A stretch of DNA of 64,000 nt. It comes from an uncultured Ectothiorhodospiraceae bacterium. Its GTDB lineage: Bacteria; Pseudomonadota; Gammaproteobacteria; UBA9214. Positions 8,216 through 15,565 of the stretch are shown piece by piece. The position numbers and the translations under genes were made by a program. Position 1 is the stretch's first letter. Every line of letters begins with the position of its first letter. The DNA lies in assembly GCA_947259415.1 (NCBI GenBank), contig CAMYMI010000012.1:1-64000 (forward strand), in the 5' to 3' direction. Below the pieces are notes generated by a model. It had not been told where the DNA came from. It searched no databases and saw only the letters and a program-made list of their open reading frames with translations.

Positions 8216-8725
8216 ATGATGAAAAAAGCTGTATTGTTTACTGGCTTGATCCTGGTATCTTATTCTGTACATTCTGGCTGGCTGGATGATATTACAACGA
8301 TTGTAGGTGGGCACATCAGTGATCTGCAATCCCGTTTTACGGATGACCAACTTATTGATGGTAAAATTATTGCACGTGCCAAATTTCGTGAGAATGACCG
8401 AGGTCAAGACACCCTACACCACGGCTCTGGCTCAGTGTTGGTCGTCGACACGCCCGAAGGACGTTTCATTCAACTAGCACCAGACTTTTCTTCAACCCCA
8501 GGTCCAGACTATCACGTGTATGTGTCACAGGACACCAACGTTGATCATGAAGACCGTTTCGTGAAAGCCAAACAAATTGAATTGGGCCGGTTAATCAAAG
8601 GCTCTGGCGCAAGCTATTACAAGATACCTGACAGCACTGATTTTCAATCAGTAACCATATGGTGCAAGGCATTTAATGAGTTCATCATGAGCGCGGACTT
8701 TAAGCCTCAGGGTTCCTCTGGATAA
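8216..8725 (+). CDS. Secreted DM13 domain protein
   Basis: A 169-residue exported protein. A signal peptide covers about residues 1-20. The rest matches the DM13 domain: Gly-x-Gly-Ser-Val-x-Val, Leu-Ala-Pro-Asp-Phe, Gly-Pro-Asp-Tyr-His-Val-Tyr-Val, Leu-Gly-Arg-Leu-Ile-Lys-Gly, Tyr-Lys-Ile-Pro and Ser-Val-Thr-Ile-Trp-Cys-Lys-Ala-Phe. DM13 is proposed to be an electron-transfer or redox domain with a near-invariant cysteine, here present in the Ile-Trp-Cys motif. Bacterial members are small periplasmic proteins of unproven function. It is divergent from the acetyltransferase gene. Confidence 0.8.
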   Translation: MMKKAVLFTGLILVSYSVHSGWLDDITTIVGGHISDLQSRFTDDQLIDGKIIARAKFRENDRGQDTLHHGSGSVLVVDTPEGRFIQLAPDFSSTPGPDYHVYVSQDTNVDHEDRFVKAKQIELGRLIKGSGASYYKIPDSTDFQSVTIWCKAFNEFIMSADFKPQGSSG

Positions 8726-8839
8726 TACAGGCCGAATTTGTAAGTTCCTTAATGTCTGCAACGTGTCGTAGGCATACGCCCCCTTGAAATGCCTAAATAT
8801 TTCTCCTTCAGGGTCTCAGAACGGCCAATAGCGGAAGAT

Positions 8840-9367
8840 TCAAGGAGCCCACAACGCGGGTTGCAGCCACTGTGGGGGAACGGTGAGTCTTCCAGTGCAG
8901 GGCGCCATAGTGTCGTCCAGGTATTGTGACTGCCATGCGCCACTCCACTCAGCTGGCAAGCGGAATGGCGGCTTGATAAGAGTTTCCGGCACAAACCCTA
9001 GGCGACCGTAGTAACTAGGATCACCCAGTACACATATCAGGTCCACGTCTTCGTCCTTCAGCCGTTGTATGCCGGCGCGCACGATTGCACTCCTAATGCC
9101 CCGTCTTTGCCAAGCTGGCGCAACAGCGAGCGGACCAAGCAAGGCAGCCTTGATGCTACTTCCGACAACGCCGCACTTCGTGAAGATAGCGTGTCCTACA
9201 ATCTGCAAGTCAATCATCCCGACGAGCGACATGGCGACTGCCACAACCTGCAACAGGTCTCGCACGAGCGGAAGTAGATCCTCATCCGTGAATGCTTTCG
9301 GATAAAGCGACTCGATCGCAGCAGTATCAGCTTGCACGCTCTCGCGTATCTCAAGTTCATCCGACAT
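8840..9367 (-). CDS. GNAT N-acetyltransferase, YhbS-like
   Basis: A 175-residue GNAT acetyltransferase similar to the YhbS group (COG3153). Diagnostic are Ile-Arg-Glu-Ser near the start, Leu-Gly-Pro-Leu-Ala-Val-Ala-Pro-Ala-Trp-Gln-Arg-Arg-Gly-Ile (acetyl-CoA loop) and Val-Leu-Gly-Asp-Pro-Ser-Tyr-Tyr-Gly-Arg-Leu-Gly-Phe, which is typical of this subgroup. The acceptor substrate is unknown. It stands alone on the minus strand between two repeat-rich gaps. Confidence 0.8.
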   Translation of the reverse strand: MSDELEIRESVQADTAAIESLYPKAFTDEDLLPLVRDLLQVVAVAMSLVGMIDLQIVGHAIFTKCGVVGSSIKAALLGPLAVAPAWQRRGIRSAIVRAGIQRLKDEDVDLICVLGDPSYYGRLGFVPETLIKPPFRLPAEWSGAWQSQYLDDTMAPCTGRLTVPPQWLQPALWAP

Positions 9368-9416
9368 TACGGTATTAGAATACAGTTAGTAATTGATGAC
9401 GCCGGCGGGCGTCTTG

Positions 9417-9530
9417 TGGCCGCTTTGGGTCAGAAGCGGTCATGGTAGCCCAGAAAGGCTGATCAGCTAAACTGGCAGCCAGTTTCGGACCTTCAACACC
9501 AAAAGAAATACGGCGGCCTTCGATTCGCCG
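9417..9530. repeat. Dispersed repeat family A, diverged copy 4, with hairpin tail
   Basis: Begins CCGCTTTGGGTCAGAAGCGG and keeps the tail TTTCGGACCTTCAACACC, but the middle differs from copies 1-3 and 5. It ends in a 6-bp hairpin ACGGCG/CGCCGT (9509-9530), like the GGCGGCC hairpins behind other copies. Confidence 0.55.
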
Positions 9531-9682
9531 TCATTTAGGCTGCCTATTGATGACTACGCAGTAAAATAAATCTATCTCCATTATTCATGGCAGTGGGGGC
9601 AAACGTGACCACAATCGGTATACCTTCAGCCGTTGCTATCTTGGCTAGGTAGCGTGCTGCTTCCCAGGCTCGTTAGTCCGGG

Positions 9683-9920
9683 ATGAAAAACCTCGTGATC
9701 GCCAGCCCCAGCCGCTGGCTGGCGGACTGTGTACGCCAGAGCGCATTGTTTCGTAATACCCGGGTGGAGTTACTCCCGAACGGCGTCGACCACGAGCGTT
9801 TCCGGCCAATGGCGAACGACGTGGTCCGGGATATCGTCGGTTTGCGCGTTCCCGCTCGTGTTGGCTATCCCGCTCATCACCGCCTAGGCCCAGTGAATAA
9901 GGGGCTTGAAGGGGTAGAGA
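9683..9920 (+). pseudogene. Glycosyltransferase family 4 remnant
   Basis: The translated stretch Ile-Ala-Ser-Pro-Ser-Arg-Trp-Leu-Ala-Asp-Cys-Val-Arg-Gln-Ser, then Leu-Leu-Pro-Asn-Gly-Val-Asp-His-Glu-Arg-Phe-Arg-Pro, is the central hinge of GT4 glycosyltransferases (acceptor-to-donor domain crossing). Weaker similarity continues to Val-Asn-Lys-Gly-Leu-Glu near 9900. The N-terminal acceptor domain and most of the donor domain, including the E-x7-E region, are missing. It runs straight into the start of the second A-PCP gene, so it is probably what remains of an upstream biosynthetic neighbour. Confidence 0.6.
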
Positions 9921-10001
9921 AAGTCGTATACGTTGCGGGGTATACTTGTGAAGCACCACATGCGTTCGCTCCTGCCGCCACTTTTGAGTTAGGACAATGG
10001 T

Positions 10002-11921
10002 ATGCATACTTTGCAAGAGAATGTGCCTGGCATTCCTGAAGACCAATTACGCATACGCGCTCAATGCGTTCATCCTTCCGGTCTCTTTGATGCGTTCCAG
10101 CGCGAAGCGGTTGAACAATCGATCGTAGACCGTTTCGAACGACAGGTTCAGCGCTTCTCGAATCGCCTAGCGGTGAAGACACCAGACGGTGCCTTAAGCT
10201 ACCGAGAGTTGAATCAATCTGCAAATCGGATTGCCCACACACTGCTTCATTTGCTCGGCGACAAACCGGAGCCGGTGCCCATGTTGTTTGAAACCGGCGT
10301 ACCGTTTGTGCAGGCGTCTTTGGGGATTGTCAAGGCTGGAAAGATCCAGGTTCCGCTCGAAAACGGTTTCCCACGGGCCAGGTTAGCGTATATGTTAGAA
10401 CAATCGCATGCCGGGATGGTGCTGACCAATACCGCGAACCTTGCCTTCGCGCAGGAGCTGACCACGCTTCCTCTGATCAACGTAGACGAGATCGACAAGG
10501 ACACCCCGGCCGGCAATCCCGGGTTATCTTTCCATCCGGAACGTAACGTAGCTATTGATTACACGTCAGGATCAACCGGCAAGCCTAAGGGCATAGTTCG
10601 AACGAATCGTAGCGTACTGCATGAGGTCATGAACTACACCAATACGTTTCGCCTGTGTCCTCACGATCGATTAATGATATGTCGCGCTGGCACTATCGAA
10701 CATTTCTATGCGCTCTTAAAGGGAGCGTCCGTCTTCCCGGTCGATCTCCGCACTATGGAACCGTCGAAAGTTGCTGGCTGGATTCATGAGGAAGATATGA
10801 CCGTTTTTCGCACCGCCGTCTCCGCGTTTCGAACCATGGCCGCGTCATTGACCTCTCATGAAGCTTTCCCCTCGCTGCGCTTGATTTGTCTCTATGGCGA
10901 AGCGACCTATGAGAAAGATATTCAACTCTACCGGAGGCACTTCTCGGATCACTGCCTGCTTGTCAGTTCGTTGGGAACGAGTGAGATCGGTGACTATGCC
11001 TTTTTCTTTGTCGACAAAGCGACCAATATCCCCGGAGCGTTTATTCCTGGCGGCTATCCAATTGCAACCGCGAACGTTGTCGTGCTTGACCAGACTGACA
11101 CGCCGGTTGCGCGCGGAGAGGTCGGCGAGATCGCAGTGCAGAGCCGTTACGGCGCGGCTGGGTACTGGCGTCGCCCAGAGTTGACCACGAACGCGTTCAT
11201 CGTCGATGTCGACGACGACACTACGCGGACATTTAAAACGGGAGATATGGGCCGAGTTGGAGCGGATGGATGCATTTTCCACCTTGGTAGGAAGGACTTT
11301 CAGGTTAAGATCCGGGGGCATCGGGTCGAGGTTTTGGACGTCGAGACCGTCCTGCTCAGATGTGAAGGCATCAAAGAGGCCGTCGTCGTCGGTCACGCGG
11401 CCTCTCCCGGGAACACCCAACTTGTGGCCTATCTCATGGCTGAGAACCCGAAGAAGCCTTCGGTGAGCGCATTACGCCGCATTATGGCCAAGCAACTTCC
11501 CGACCACATGGTCCCGTCATGCTTTATGTGGCTTGAGGCTTTTCCTCGTACCGCAACGGGCAAGGTGGACCGTCGTGCCCTGCCGGTACCGGACGAGAAG
11601 CGCCCGTTGCTGGACACTCCATTTGTTGCCGCACGCACGCCATTCGAGGAACAACTCGTGGCCATGTGGGCTTCAGTGCTCAGGTTGGACCGGGTCGGTA
11701 TCCATGACCGTTTTCTCGAGCTTGGTGGCGATTCCCTGCTCGCCACCCAGTTGATCAGCCGAGTGCTTTCCGCCTTTCGGGTTCAGTTGGCGCTCAAAGC
11801 GCTGTGGGAAGCGCCTACGGTGGCAGAGATGGCTGAGGCCATCGTGCAGTGCCAAGCCGGGCAGTTGGATGAGCAGGAGCTTCACCACATCCTTGAGAAC
11901 CTCGAAGCGCCTGAAAAATGA
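10002..11921 (+). CDS. Freestanding NRPS-like adenylation-carrier protein (A-PCP), second copy
   Basis: A 639-residue paralogue of the protein at 3392, with adenylation domain (about 30-545) and carrier domain (about 550-620). Motifs: Tyr-Thr-Ser-Gly-Ser-Thr-Gly-Lys-Pro-Lys-Gly (A3), Leu-Gly-Thr-Ser-Glu (A5), Lys-Thr-Gly-Asp-Met-Gly-Arg (A7), Arg-Gly-His-Arg-Val-Glu (A8), Thr-Gly-Lys-Val-Asp (A10) and carrier Leu-Gly-Gly-Asp-Ser-Leu. Like its paralogue it has no condensation or thioesterase domain and lacks the A4 aspartate (Cys-Arg replaces Phe-Asp in my alignment). Its GC content is clearly higher than that of the first copy, suggesting separate arrival. AGGA lies about 8 bases before the ATG. 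A GT-A-like protein follows on the same strand. Confidence 0.86.
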   Translation: MHTLQENVPGIPEDQLRIRAQCVHPSGLFDAFQREAVEQSIVDRFERQVQRFSNRLAVKTPDGALSYRELNQSANRIAHTLLHLLGDKPEPVPMLFETGVPFVQASLGIVKAGKIQVPLENGFPRARLAYMLEQSHAGMVLTNTANLAFAQELTTLPLINVDEIDKDTPAGNPGLSFHPERNVAIDYTSGSTGKPKGIVRTNRSVLHEVMNYTNTFRLCPHDRLMICRAGTIEHFYALLKGASVFPVDLRTMEPSKVAGWIHEEDMTVFRTAVSAFRTMAASLTSHEAFPSLRLICLYGEATYEKDIQLYRRHFSDHCLLVSSLGTSEIGDYAFFFVDKATNIPGAFIPGGYPIATANVVVLDQTDTPVARGEVGEIAVQSRYGAAGYWRRPELTTNAFIVDVDDDTTRTFKTGDMGRVGADGCIFHLGRKDFQVKIRGHRVEVLDVETVLLRCEGIKEAVVVGHAASPGNTQLVAYLMAENPKKPSVSALRRIMAKQLPDHMVPSCFMWLEAFPRTATGKVDRRALPVPDEKRPLLDTPFVAARTPFEEQLVAMWASVLRLDRVGIHDRFLELGGDSLLATQLISRVLSAFRVQLALKALWEAPTVAEMAEAIVQCQAGQLDEQELHHILENLEAPEK

Positions 11922-12015
11922 GCATGCTCGAACCCCTGCGCTGGGAGTGGACGCAAACACGCGAGGGTTCTGGGTTCGTGTATTGCACAAGGCAACCATG
12001 GCTTAGGAGGAGGCG

Positions 12016-12960
12016 ATGACGGATGTGAGTCGGCAAGAGTTGTGGGCGATTACCAGCTATTTCAATCCAGTTGGCTACCGGACACGGCTGGAGAATTACC
12101 ACACTTTTCGAAGACATCTCCCCATCCCTCTGTTGACGGTGGAGCTTTCCTTTACTGGGGGTTTTGAACTCACCACGCATGATGCTGACGTCCTGGTACA
12201 GATTCAGGAAGGGGATGTCATGTGGCAGAAGGAGCGTCTTTTGAACCTTGCTTTGCACGCACTACCAGAGCAATGCACATGCGTTATGTGGCTGGATTGC
12301 GATGTGGTGTTCGAGCGCGAGGACTGGATTGCAGCGAATGTCGAGGCTCTGAAGGAAAGCGTGCTCATTCAGCCATACTCCATCGTCTATGATTTGAAGC
12401 AGGGTATTGACGTGTCGGATACCTTGCAAGGCAATGTGTTGATGCACCGGGAATCTATGGCCTGGAAAATGTGCAACAAAGCTCTCGACTTTGACAGCAC
12501 CTCAACCAGTATGCTCGGGCACTATTCTCCGGGCCATGCCTGGGCAGGACATCGTGACGCGGTCGAGCAGTCGGGTTTCTACGACGCGATGATACTCGGG
12601 AGCGGTGATTTCGCGATGGCGATGGCCGCCGTAGACCACTCCGATGATATTGTGAGGAGCTACGGGATGAATGTCTCCCAGGCACAACACTACCTGGCCT
12701 GGTCGAAGCAGTGGCGTCGTGCCATCCAAGGTGGTATTGGCGTCGTTGAGGGTGGCCTGCGCCATCTATGGCATGGCCACCTAGAGGATCGAGGCTATGA
12801 CCGTCGGTATGCCTCGCTTGCCCCATTCGCTTTTGATCCCTACACGGACATTGAGGTGGGTTCTCAAGGTTGCTGGTGCTGGAGTTCCGACAAGCCTGAG
12901 CTCCATGCAAACGTCCGAAAGTATTTCGAGTCGAGAAAGGAAGACGGCCATCAAGGATAG
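12016..12960 (+). CDS. GT-A-like glycosyltransferase family protein (putative)
   Basis: A 314-residue soluble protein. It opens Leu-Trp-Ala-Ile-Thr-Ser-Tyr-Phe-Asn-Pro and contains Met-Trp-Leu-Asp-Cys-Asp-Val-Val-Phe near residue 91, whose Asp-Cys-Asp is a likely metal and nucleotide-sugar binding DxD motif of GT-A enzymes. An upstream Gly-Asp-Val-Met-Trp-Gln-Lys-Glu-Arg-Leu-Leu-Asn segment and a later Gly-Ser-Gly-Asp-Phe-Ala-Met (possible catalytic loop) support this. AGGAGG precedes the start. It begins 95 bases after the second A-PCP gene, so a role in the same pathway, such as glycosylating the product, is plausible. I infer the function from the fold-like motifs; the acceptor is unknown. 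Confidence 0.6.
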   Translation: MTDVSRQELWAITSYFNPVGYRTRLENYHTFRRHLPIPLLTVELSFTGGFELTTHDADVLVQIQEGDVMWQKERLLNLALHALPEQCTCVMWLDCDVVFEREDWIAANVEALKESVLIQPYSIVYDLKQGIDVSDTLQGNVLMHRESMAWKMCNKALDFDSTSTSMLGHYSPGHAWAGHRDAVEQSGFYDAMILGSGDFAMAMAAVDHSDDIVRSYGMNVSQAQHYLAWSKQWRRAIQGGIGVVEGGLRHLWHGHLEDRGYDRRYASLAPFAFDPYTDIEVGSQGCWCWSSDKPELHANVRKYFESRKEDGHQG

Positions 12961-13110
12961 ATAAAAGTGCTCATCAGGTGGCCCCTGCAACCTGGACGAT
13001 AGCCGCACCAGGGTGGTGCAAGCGGCAGCTCTCTCCCTGAATGCCCGAAAGCCGTCGCTGACTAATATCTCACACCAGAAGAAATACCATACTGGAAATG
13101 ATTGCGAGTT

Positions 13111-13795
13111 GTGGTCTTTCCTAATAGTTTTAGTTTTGAGGATGGCGTTCAGAATATTAATAATACAAATGCCACACATTCAACTTATTTCCTTCTCCAC
13201 TGATACTGCTGGTTCCATAACCTCCTGGTATATAATTGCCCGCATCGGGTGGCCAGGCTGGCCAGAATCACCTCCTGGAGGTGGTGACAGTTTGAGCACT
13301 ATTAACACATGGAAAGGTAGTTTTTCTGGTAGTGATTTTGGTGGGACAGCTACCTGTGTTGATACATTCTGTGAAATATTCCAAGATGATTTTGGAAGTA
13401 ATCATAATAATTACGGCGTCTGGATCACCCTTACAAATGTGGTCGAAATCAGCATTGACATCAAACCAAGCTCTGATACAAACAGTATCAACTTAGGGTC
13501 TTCTGGGATTGTTCTTGTCGCCATTCTAAGCTCTGGCATTTTCGATGCCACAACGGTTAAGCCGGAAAGTGTTGCTCTCGCCGGTGCGAGCGTAAAGATG
13601 GTGGGCAAAAGTGACAAATATCTATGTCATCAAGAAGACGTGAACCTCGATGGATTAATCGACCTTGCCTGTCAAGTTTACACAGCTCAGTTTATGGTTG
13701 AGACAGGAGAAACCACGGCAATTCTCGAAGCGGAAACATTTGATGGAATAAGATTGCGTGGTGAAGACATCATTCGTATCGTGCCTGATTATTAG
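13111..13795 (+). pseudogene. Secreted surface-type protein, N-terminally truncated and frameshifted
   Basis: The main frame ends at 13795. Its C-terminal half has the Ile-Asp-Ile-Lys-Pro domain common in exported and PEP-CTERM-associated proteins: Ser-Ile-Asn-Leu-Gly-Ser, Val-Ala-Ile-Leu-Ser-Ser, Phe-Asp-Ala-Thr-Thr-Val, then Glu-Asp-Val-Asn-Leu-Asp-Gly-Leu-Ile-Asp, a calcium-loop-like motif. The family-like N-terminal segment (Ser-Phe-Ser-Phe-Glu-Asp-Gly-Val-Gln-Asn-Ile) is in a different frame, 13111-13203; the two meet around 13180 at Ser-Thr-Asp-Thr-Ala-Gly-Ser-Ile-Thr-Ser-Trp. No signal peptide is in either frame. I read this as a truncated, frameshifted gene, though an error in the sequence could produce the frame change. 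A good terminator follows. Confidence 0.55.
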
Positions 13796-13815
13796 AAAAT
13801 AGGCGGCATCAACTG

Positions 13816-13853
13816 CGGCGACCATCGGGTACACCGTTGGTCGCCGTTCTTTT
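13816..13853 (+). terminator. Rho-independent terminator
   Basis: A perfect 9-bp stem CGGCGACCA/TGGTCGCCG with a 13-base loop, followed by TTCTTTT. It lies 20 bases after the stop codon of the truncated secreted-protein gene. Confidence 0.75.
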
Positions 13854-13994
13854 CTGGCGAAAATATTATGCTAAGGTAGCCAAGAACCTCTGAGTTGAGC
13901 GAATGTCGTCTCCTAGTCGAAAAGTTCAGCCAGAAAGCTGGAGCCGAATGTCCACATTCGCTGTTTCTTTCAGACATTCATTCTGAGTTGCTAA

Positions 13995-14080
13995 ACTTCC
14001 GGTTTGGGTCGGAAGTGATCATCCGACTCAAATACTCAGGTATTTCCCAGGCTACTTCCGTGTTCGGCCAAAAGCGGTCA
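13995..14080. repeat. Dispersed repeat family A, copy 5
   Basis: Carries CTTCCGGTTTGGGTCGGAAG, then TGATCATCCGACTCAAATAC, and the CAGGTATTTCCCAGGCTACT block found in copy 1. It is the most complete copy and ends in GGCCAAAAGCGGTCA. Confidence 0.74.
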
Positions 14081-14118
14081 CTCCCAACATTCAGGCGAAG
14101 GTCTCAAGTGTAATAATA

Positions 14119-14158
14119 CCGTCATAATTCATTCATAATTCATTCATAATTCATTGCT
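14119..14158 (+). promoter_or_regulatory. Pho-box-like array of 11-bp repeats
   Basis: Four 7-bp units (CCGTCAT, CATTCAT, CATTCAT, CATTGCT) are separated by an identical 4-bp AATT spacer, giving an 11-bp period. This is the spacing of PhoB binding sites, in which CTGTCAT-like units repeat every 11 bp. It sits 33 bases before the ATG of a 33-residue membrane peptide. The middle units match the PhoB consensus only partly (CATTCAT for CTGTCAT), so another OmpR-family regulator is possible. Confidence 0.45.
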
Positions 14159-14190
14159 ATGCTTTTCCTGAGAAAAAACTGGAAAGAATT

Positions 14191-14292
14191 ATGGATACTA
14201 TGCTTCGACTCAGGACCACAATTTTACTGATTGCATTGCTGGTTGGGTTTTTTGCACTACTTGTCGGCATTTTGGGCCTCTCTCCATCCTGA
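14191..14292 (+). CDS. Tiny single-span membrane peptide (33 residues)
   Basis: A 33-codon frame preceded by GGAAAG at a good distance. The peptide has a short basic head (Met-Leu-Arg-Leu-Arg) and one hydrophobic span of about 20 residues rich in Leu, Ile, Gly and Phe, ending Leu-Ser-Pro-Ser. Such small membrane proteins often tune a larger membrane partner. The direct-repeat operator just upstream supports real, regulated expression. No family is recognised. Confidence 0.45.
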   Translation: MDTMLRLRTTILLIALLVGFFALLVGILGLSPS

Positions 14293-14581
14293 AAATGTTT
14301 GGTGTCCCTGACTGGCGACTATCGGCCAGAACAAGACCTTCACTAATCGCCAATTTCATGAGCCAATTTTTTTGCAAGAGTGTTAAGAACTCACGATTTA
14401 ATAATGAGTTAGATAGGGATAGTCTGTAGAATTAATTATGTCTCACTCCACCCGATCTATCTAGGCAGTAAATTTTGCAATCGATATAAAATTAAGTTGA
14501 TAGTATTAGCTGGCCAGCGATATATACGGGAATAAACGTGAATCAGTATTCGTGACCTTTAAAGGCCTGAACGCTTCGTAG
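14293..14581. other. AT-rich intergenic region
   Basis: It holds a short stretch like the tail of the dispersed repeat (GGCCAGAACAAGACCTTCAC near 14325) and otherwise AT-rich sequence with nothing recognised. Confidence 0.45.
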
Positions 14582-14701
14582 TCCTCGGCGGGCAGCAGGC
14601 CCGGCCTGACCATCGCCCGGCCAATTGCCAAAGCGCTGGGCTGGCATCTGGAACTGGCAAACATCGAGGGGCCTGGCTTGATTATACAGCTACGGTTTTA
14701 A
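14582..14701 (+). pseudogene. Sensor histidine kinase C-terminal remnant
   Basis: A 39-codon piece reads Pro-Gly-Leu-Thr-Ile-Ala-Arg-Pro-Ile-Ala-Lys-Ala-Leu-Gly-Trp, then Leu-Glu-Leu-Ala-Asn, then Leu-Ile-Ile-Gln-Leu-Arg-Phe and a stop. That is the end of a histidine-kinase ATPase domain (Gly-Leu-x-Ile-Ala-Arg, His-Gly-Trp-x-Leu-x-Leu-x-Asn). A stop codon lies directly before it and no upstream kinase sequence is seen, so it is a decayed fragment. Its base composition is higher in GC than its surroundings. Confidence 0.55.
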
Positions 14702-14742
14702 TTAAAGAGTCGGCGACAAACCACAATTATTCTCATTTGTTA

Positions 14743-15072
14743 TCAACCCTCTTTCATTTCTATTCGCGCGATTTTCTCGATGCTGTTTCCGTCTTCGTCG
14801 GTCCATACAAAACGGAACTCTCCGCTTTCCGCGACGCGCACGTGGAAGGAAAGGTAGGGGTCCGATGCCGTTCCGGAATCAAGGTCCGCACGGAACACCT
14901 CGCGTCCATTGAACAGGCAGACGAACCGGCCCGCCAGCGCCTTGGGCACCGTCTGACCGTCGAGCCGTTGCCGCCATCCGGACTCCATTGGGTGGTTGAG
15001 TTTGGTCATGAGGCGAACAACTTCGTTCTTGGCGGCAGTGCGTGGCACTTTCACATGAATCGGGTTTCTCAT
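14743..15072 (-). CDS. soxZ: SoxZ, sulfur-carrier complex subunit
   Basis: A 109-residue immunoglobulin-like protein that forms the SoxYZ heterodimer, the periplasmic carrier holding sulfur intermediates on a SoxY cysteine during thiosulfate oxidation. Visible SoxZ signatures: Pro-Ile-His-Val-Lys-Val near the start, Val-Arg-Leu-Met-Thr-Lys-Leu-Asn-His-Pro-Met-Glu-Ser-Gly, Phe-Asn-Gly-Arg-Glu-Val-Phe, Asp-Pro-Tyr-Leu-Ser-Phe and the C-terminal Phe-Val-Trp-Thr-Asp. The ATG at 15072 overlaps the soxY stop by one base (TGATG), so the two are translationally coupled; a GTG at 15081 is the alternative. It is the last gene of a four-gene operon with no other Sox genes. Confidence 0.92.
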   Translation of the reverse strand: MRNPIHVKVPRTAAKNEVVRLMTKLNHPMESGWRQRLDGQTVPKALAGRFVCLFNGREVFRADLDSGTASDPYLSFHVRVAESGEFRFVWTDEDGNSIEKIARIEMKEG

Positions 15073-15530
15073 CAGCCGCACGCTCCTGCACCGCCGGTGA
15101 TCTTGCAGCGGGCCTTGCCGATGCGCACACTGCCATCGCTCATCTCTGCGGCGGCAATCACGATCTGCGTCTTGATCAGACGTATGCGGGTCGAGATTTC
15201 AGCCTTGCCATTGGCCGGGCCCAGGTGAAACGAGGCGATGGCCGGCGTCGGGTTGCGCTCGGCGACCACGTGGATGGCCTTGACGTAGTCGTTTTCGGTC
15301 ATCGGGCTGGCCACCGAAATCCGCACGGGTACGTGGCGCGCCTGGTCAGTGGCCGCAGGCAGGATGATCGTGACGCCGCCTTTCTGTTGTTCGGCGCCGC
15401 CGGTCAGCTTCGCGAGGTGTTCCTTTGCATCGCGTGGTGCGGCGCCGGCTTCCCTGAATAACCAGCTAAACGGCATGCCGTTTGCCGCCATCGCACCGAA
15501 CAACAGCAACAGATCGCGTCGACTCAACAT
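15072..15530 (-). CDS. soxY: SoxY, sulfur-carrier protein
   Basis: A 152-residue periplasmic protein. It begins with a twin-arginine signal (Ser-Arg-Arg-Asp-Leu-Leu-Leu), so it is exported folded by Tat, probably with SoxZ. The mature domain is the SoxY fold and ends Gly-Gly-Ala-Gly-Ala-Cys-Gly, matching the invariant GGxGxCG tail whose cysteine carries the covalently bound sulfur species. The ribosome site GAAGGAA precedes the ATG. It starts 36 bases after the octaheme cytochrome gene. In canonical Sox, SoxXA loads and SoxB and SoxCD process the carrier; none of those is here, so the octaheme protein and the rhodanese are the obvious candidate partners. Confidence 0.93.
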   Translation of the reverse strand: MLSRRDLLLLFGAMAANGMPFSWLFREAGAAPRDAKEHLAKLTGGAEQQKGGVTIILPAATDQARHVPVRISVASPMTENDYVKAIHVVAERNPTPAIASFHLGPANGKAEISTRIRLIKTQIVIAAAEMSDGSVRIGKARCKITGGAGACG

Positions 15531-15565
15531 AATTTTGATTCCTTCATCGTCCTCATTGATCCCGT

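Noticed and set aside
9544-9672. A short minus-strand coding scrap as a named gene
   Set aside because: It looks protein-derived but I cannot assign a family, so it is mentioned only in a finding.
6361-14080. A prophage or integrative element
   Set aside because: Apart from the IS30 transposase there are no phage structural, integrase or conjugation genes, and no tRNA attachment site is visible.
14123-14155. Three perfect 11-bp tandem repeats taken as a CRISPR or microsatellite
   Set aside because: Units are too short for CRISPR and there are no spacers. The 7+4 structure before a gene fits an operator better.
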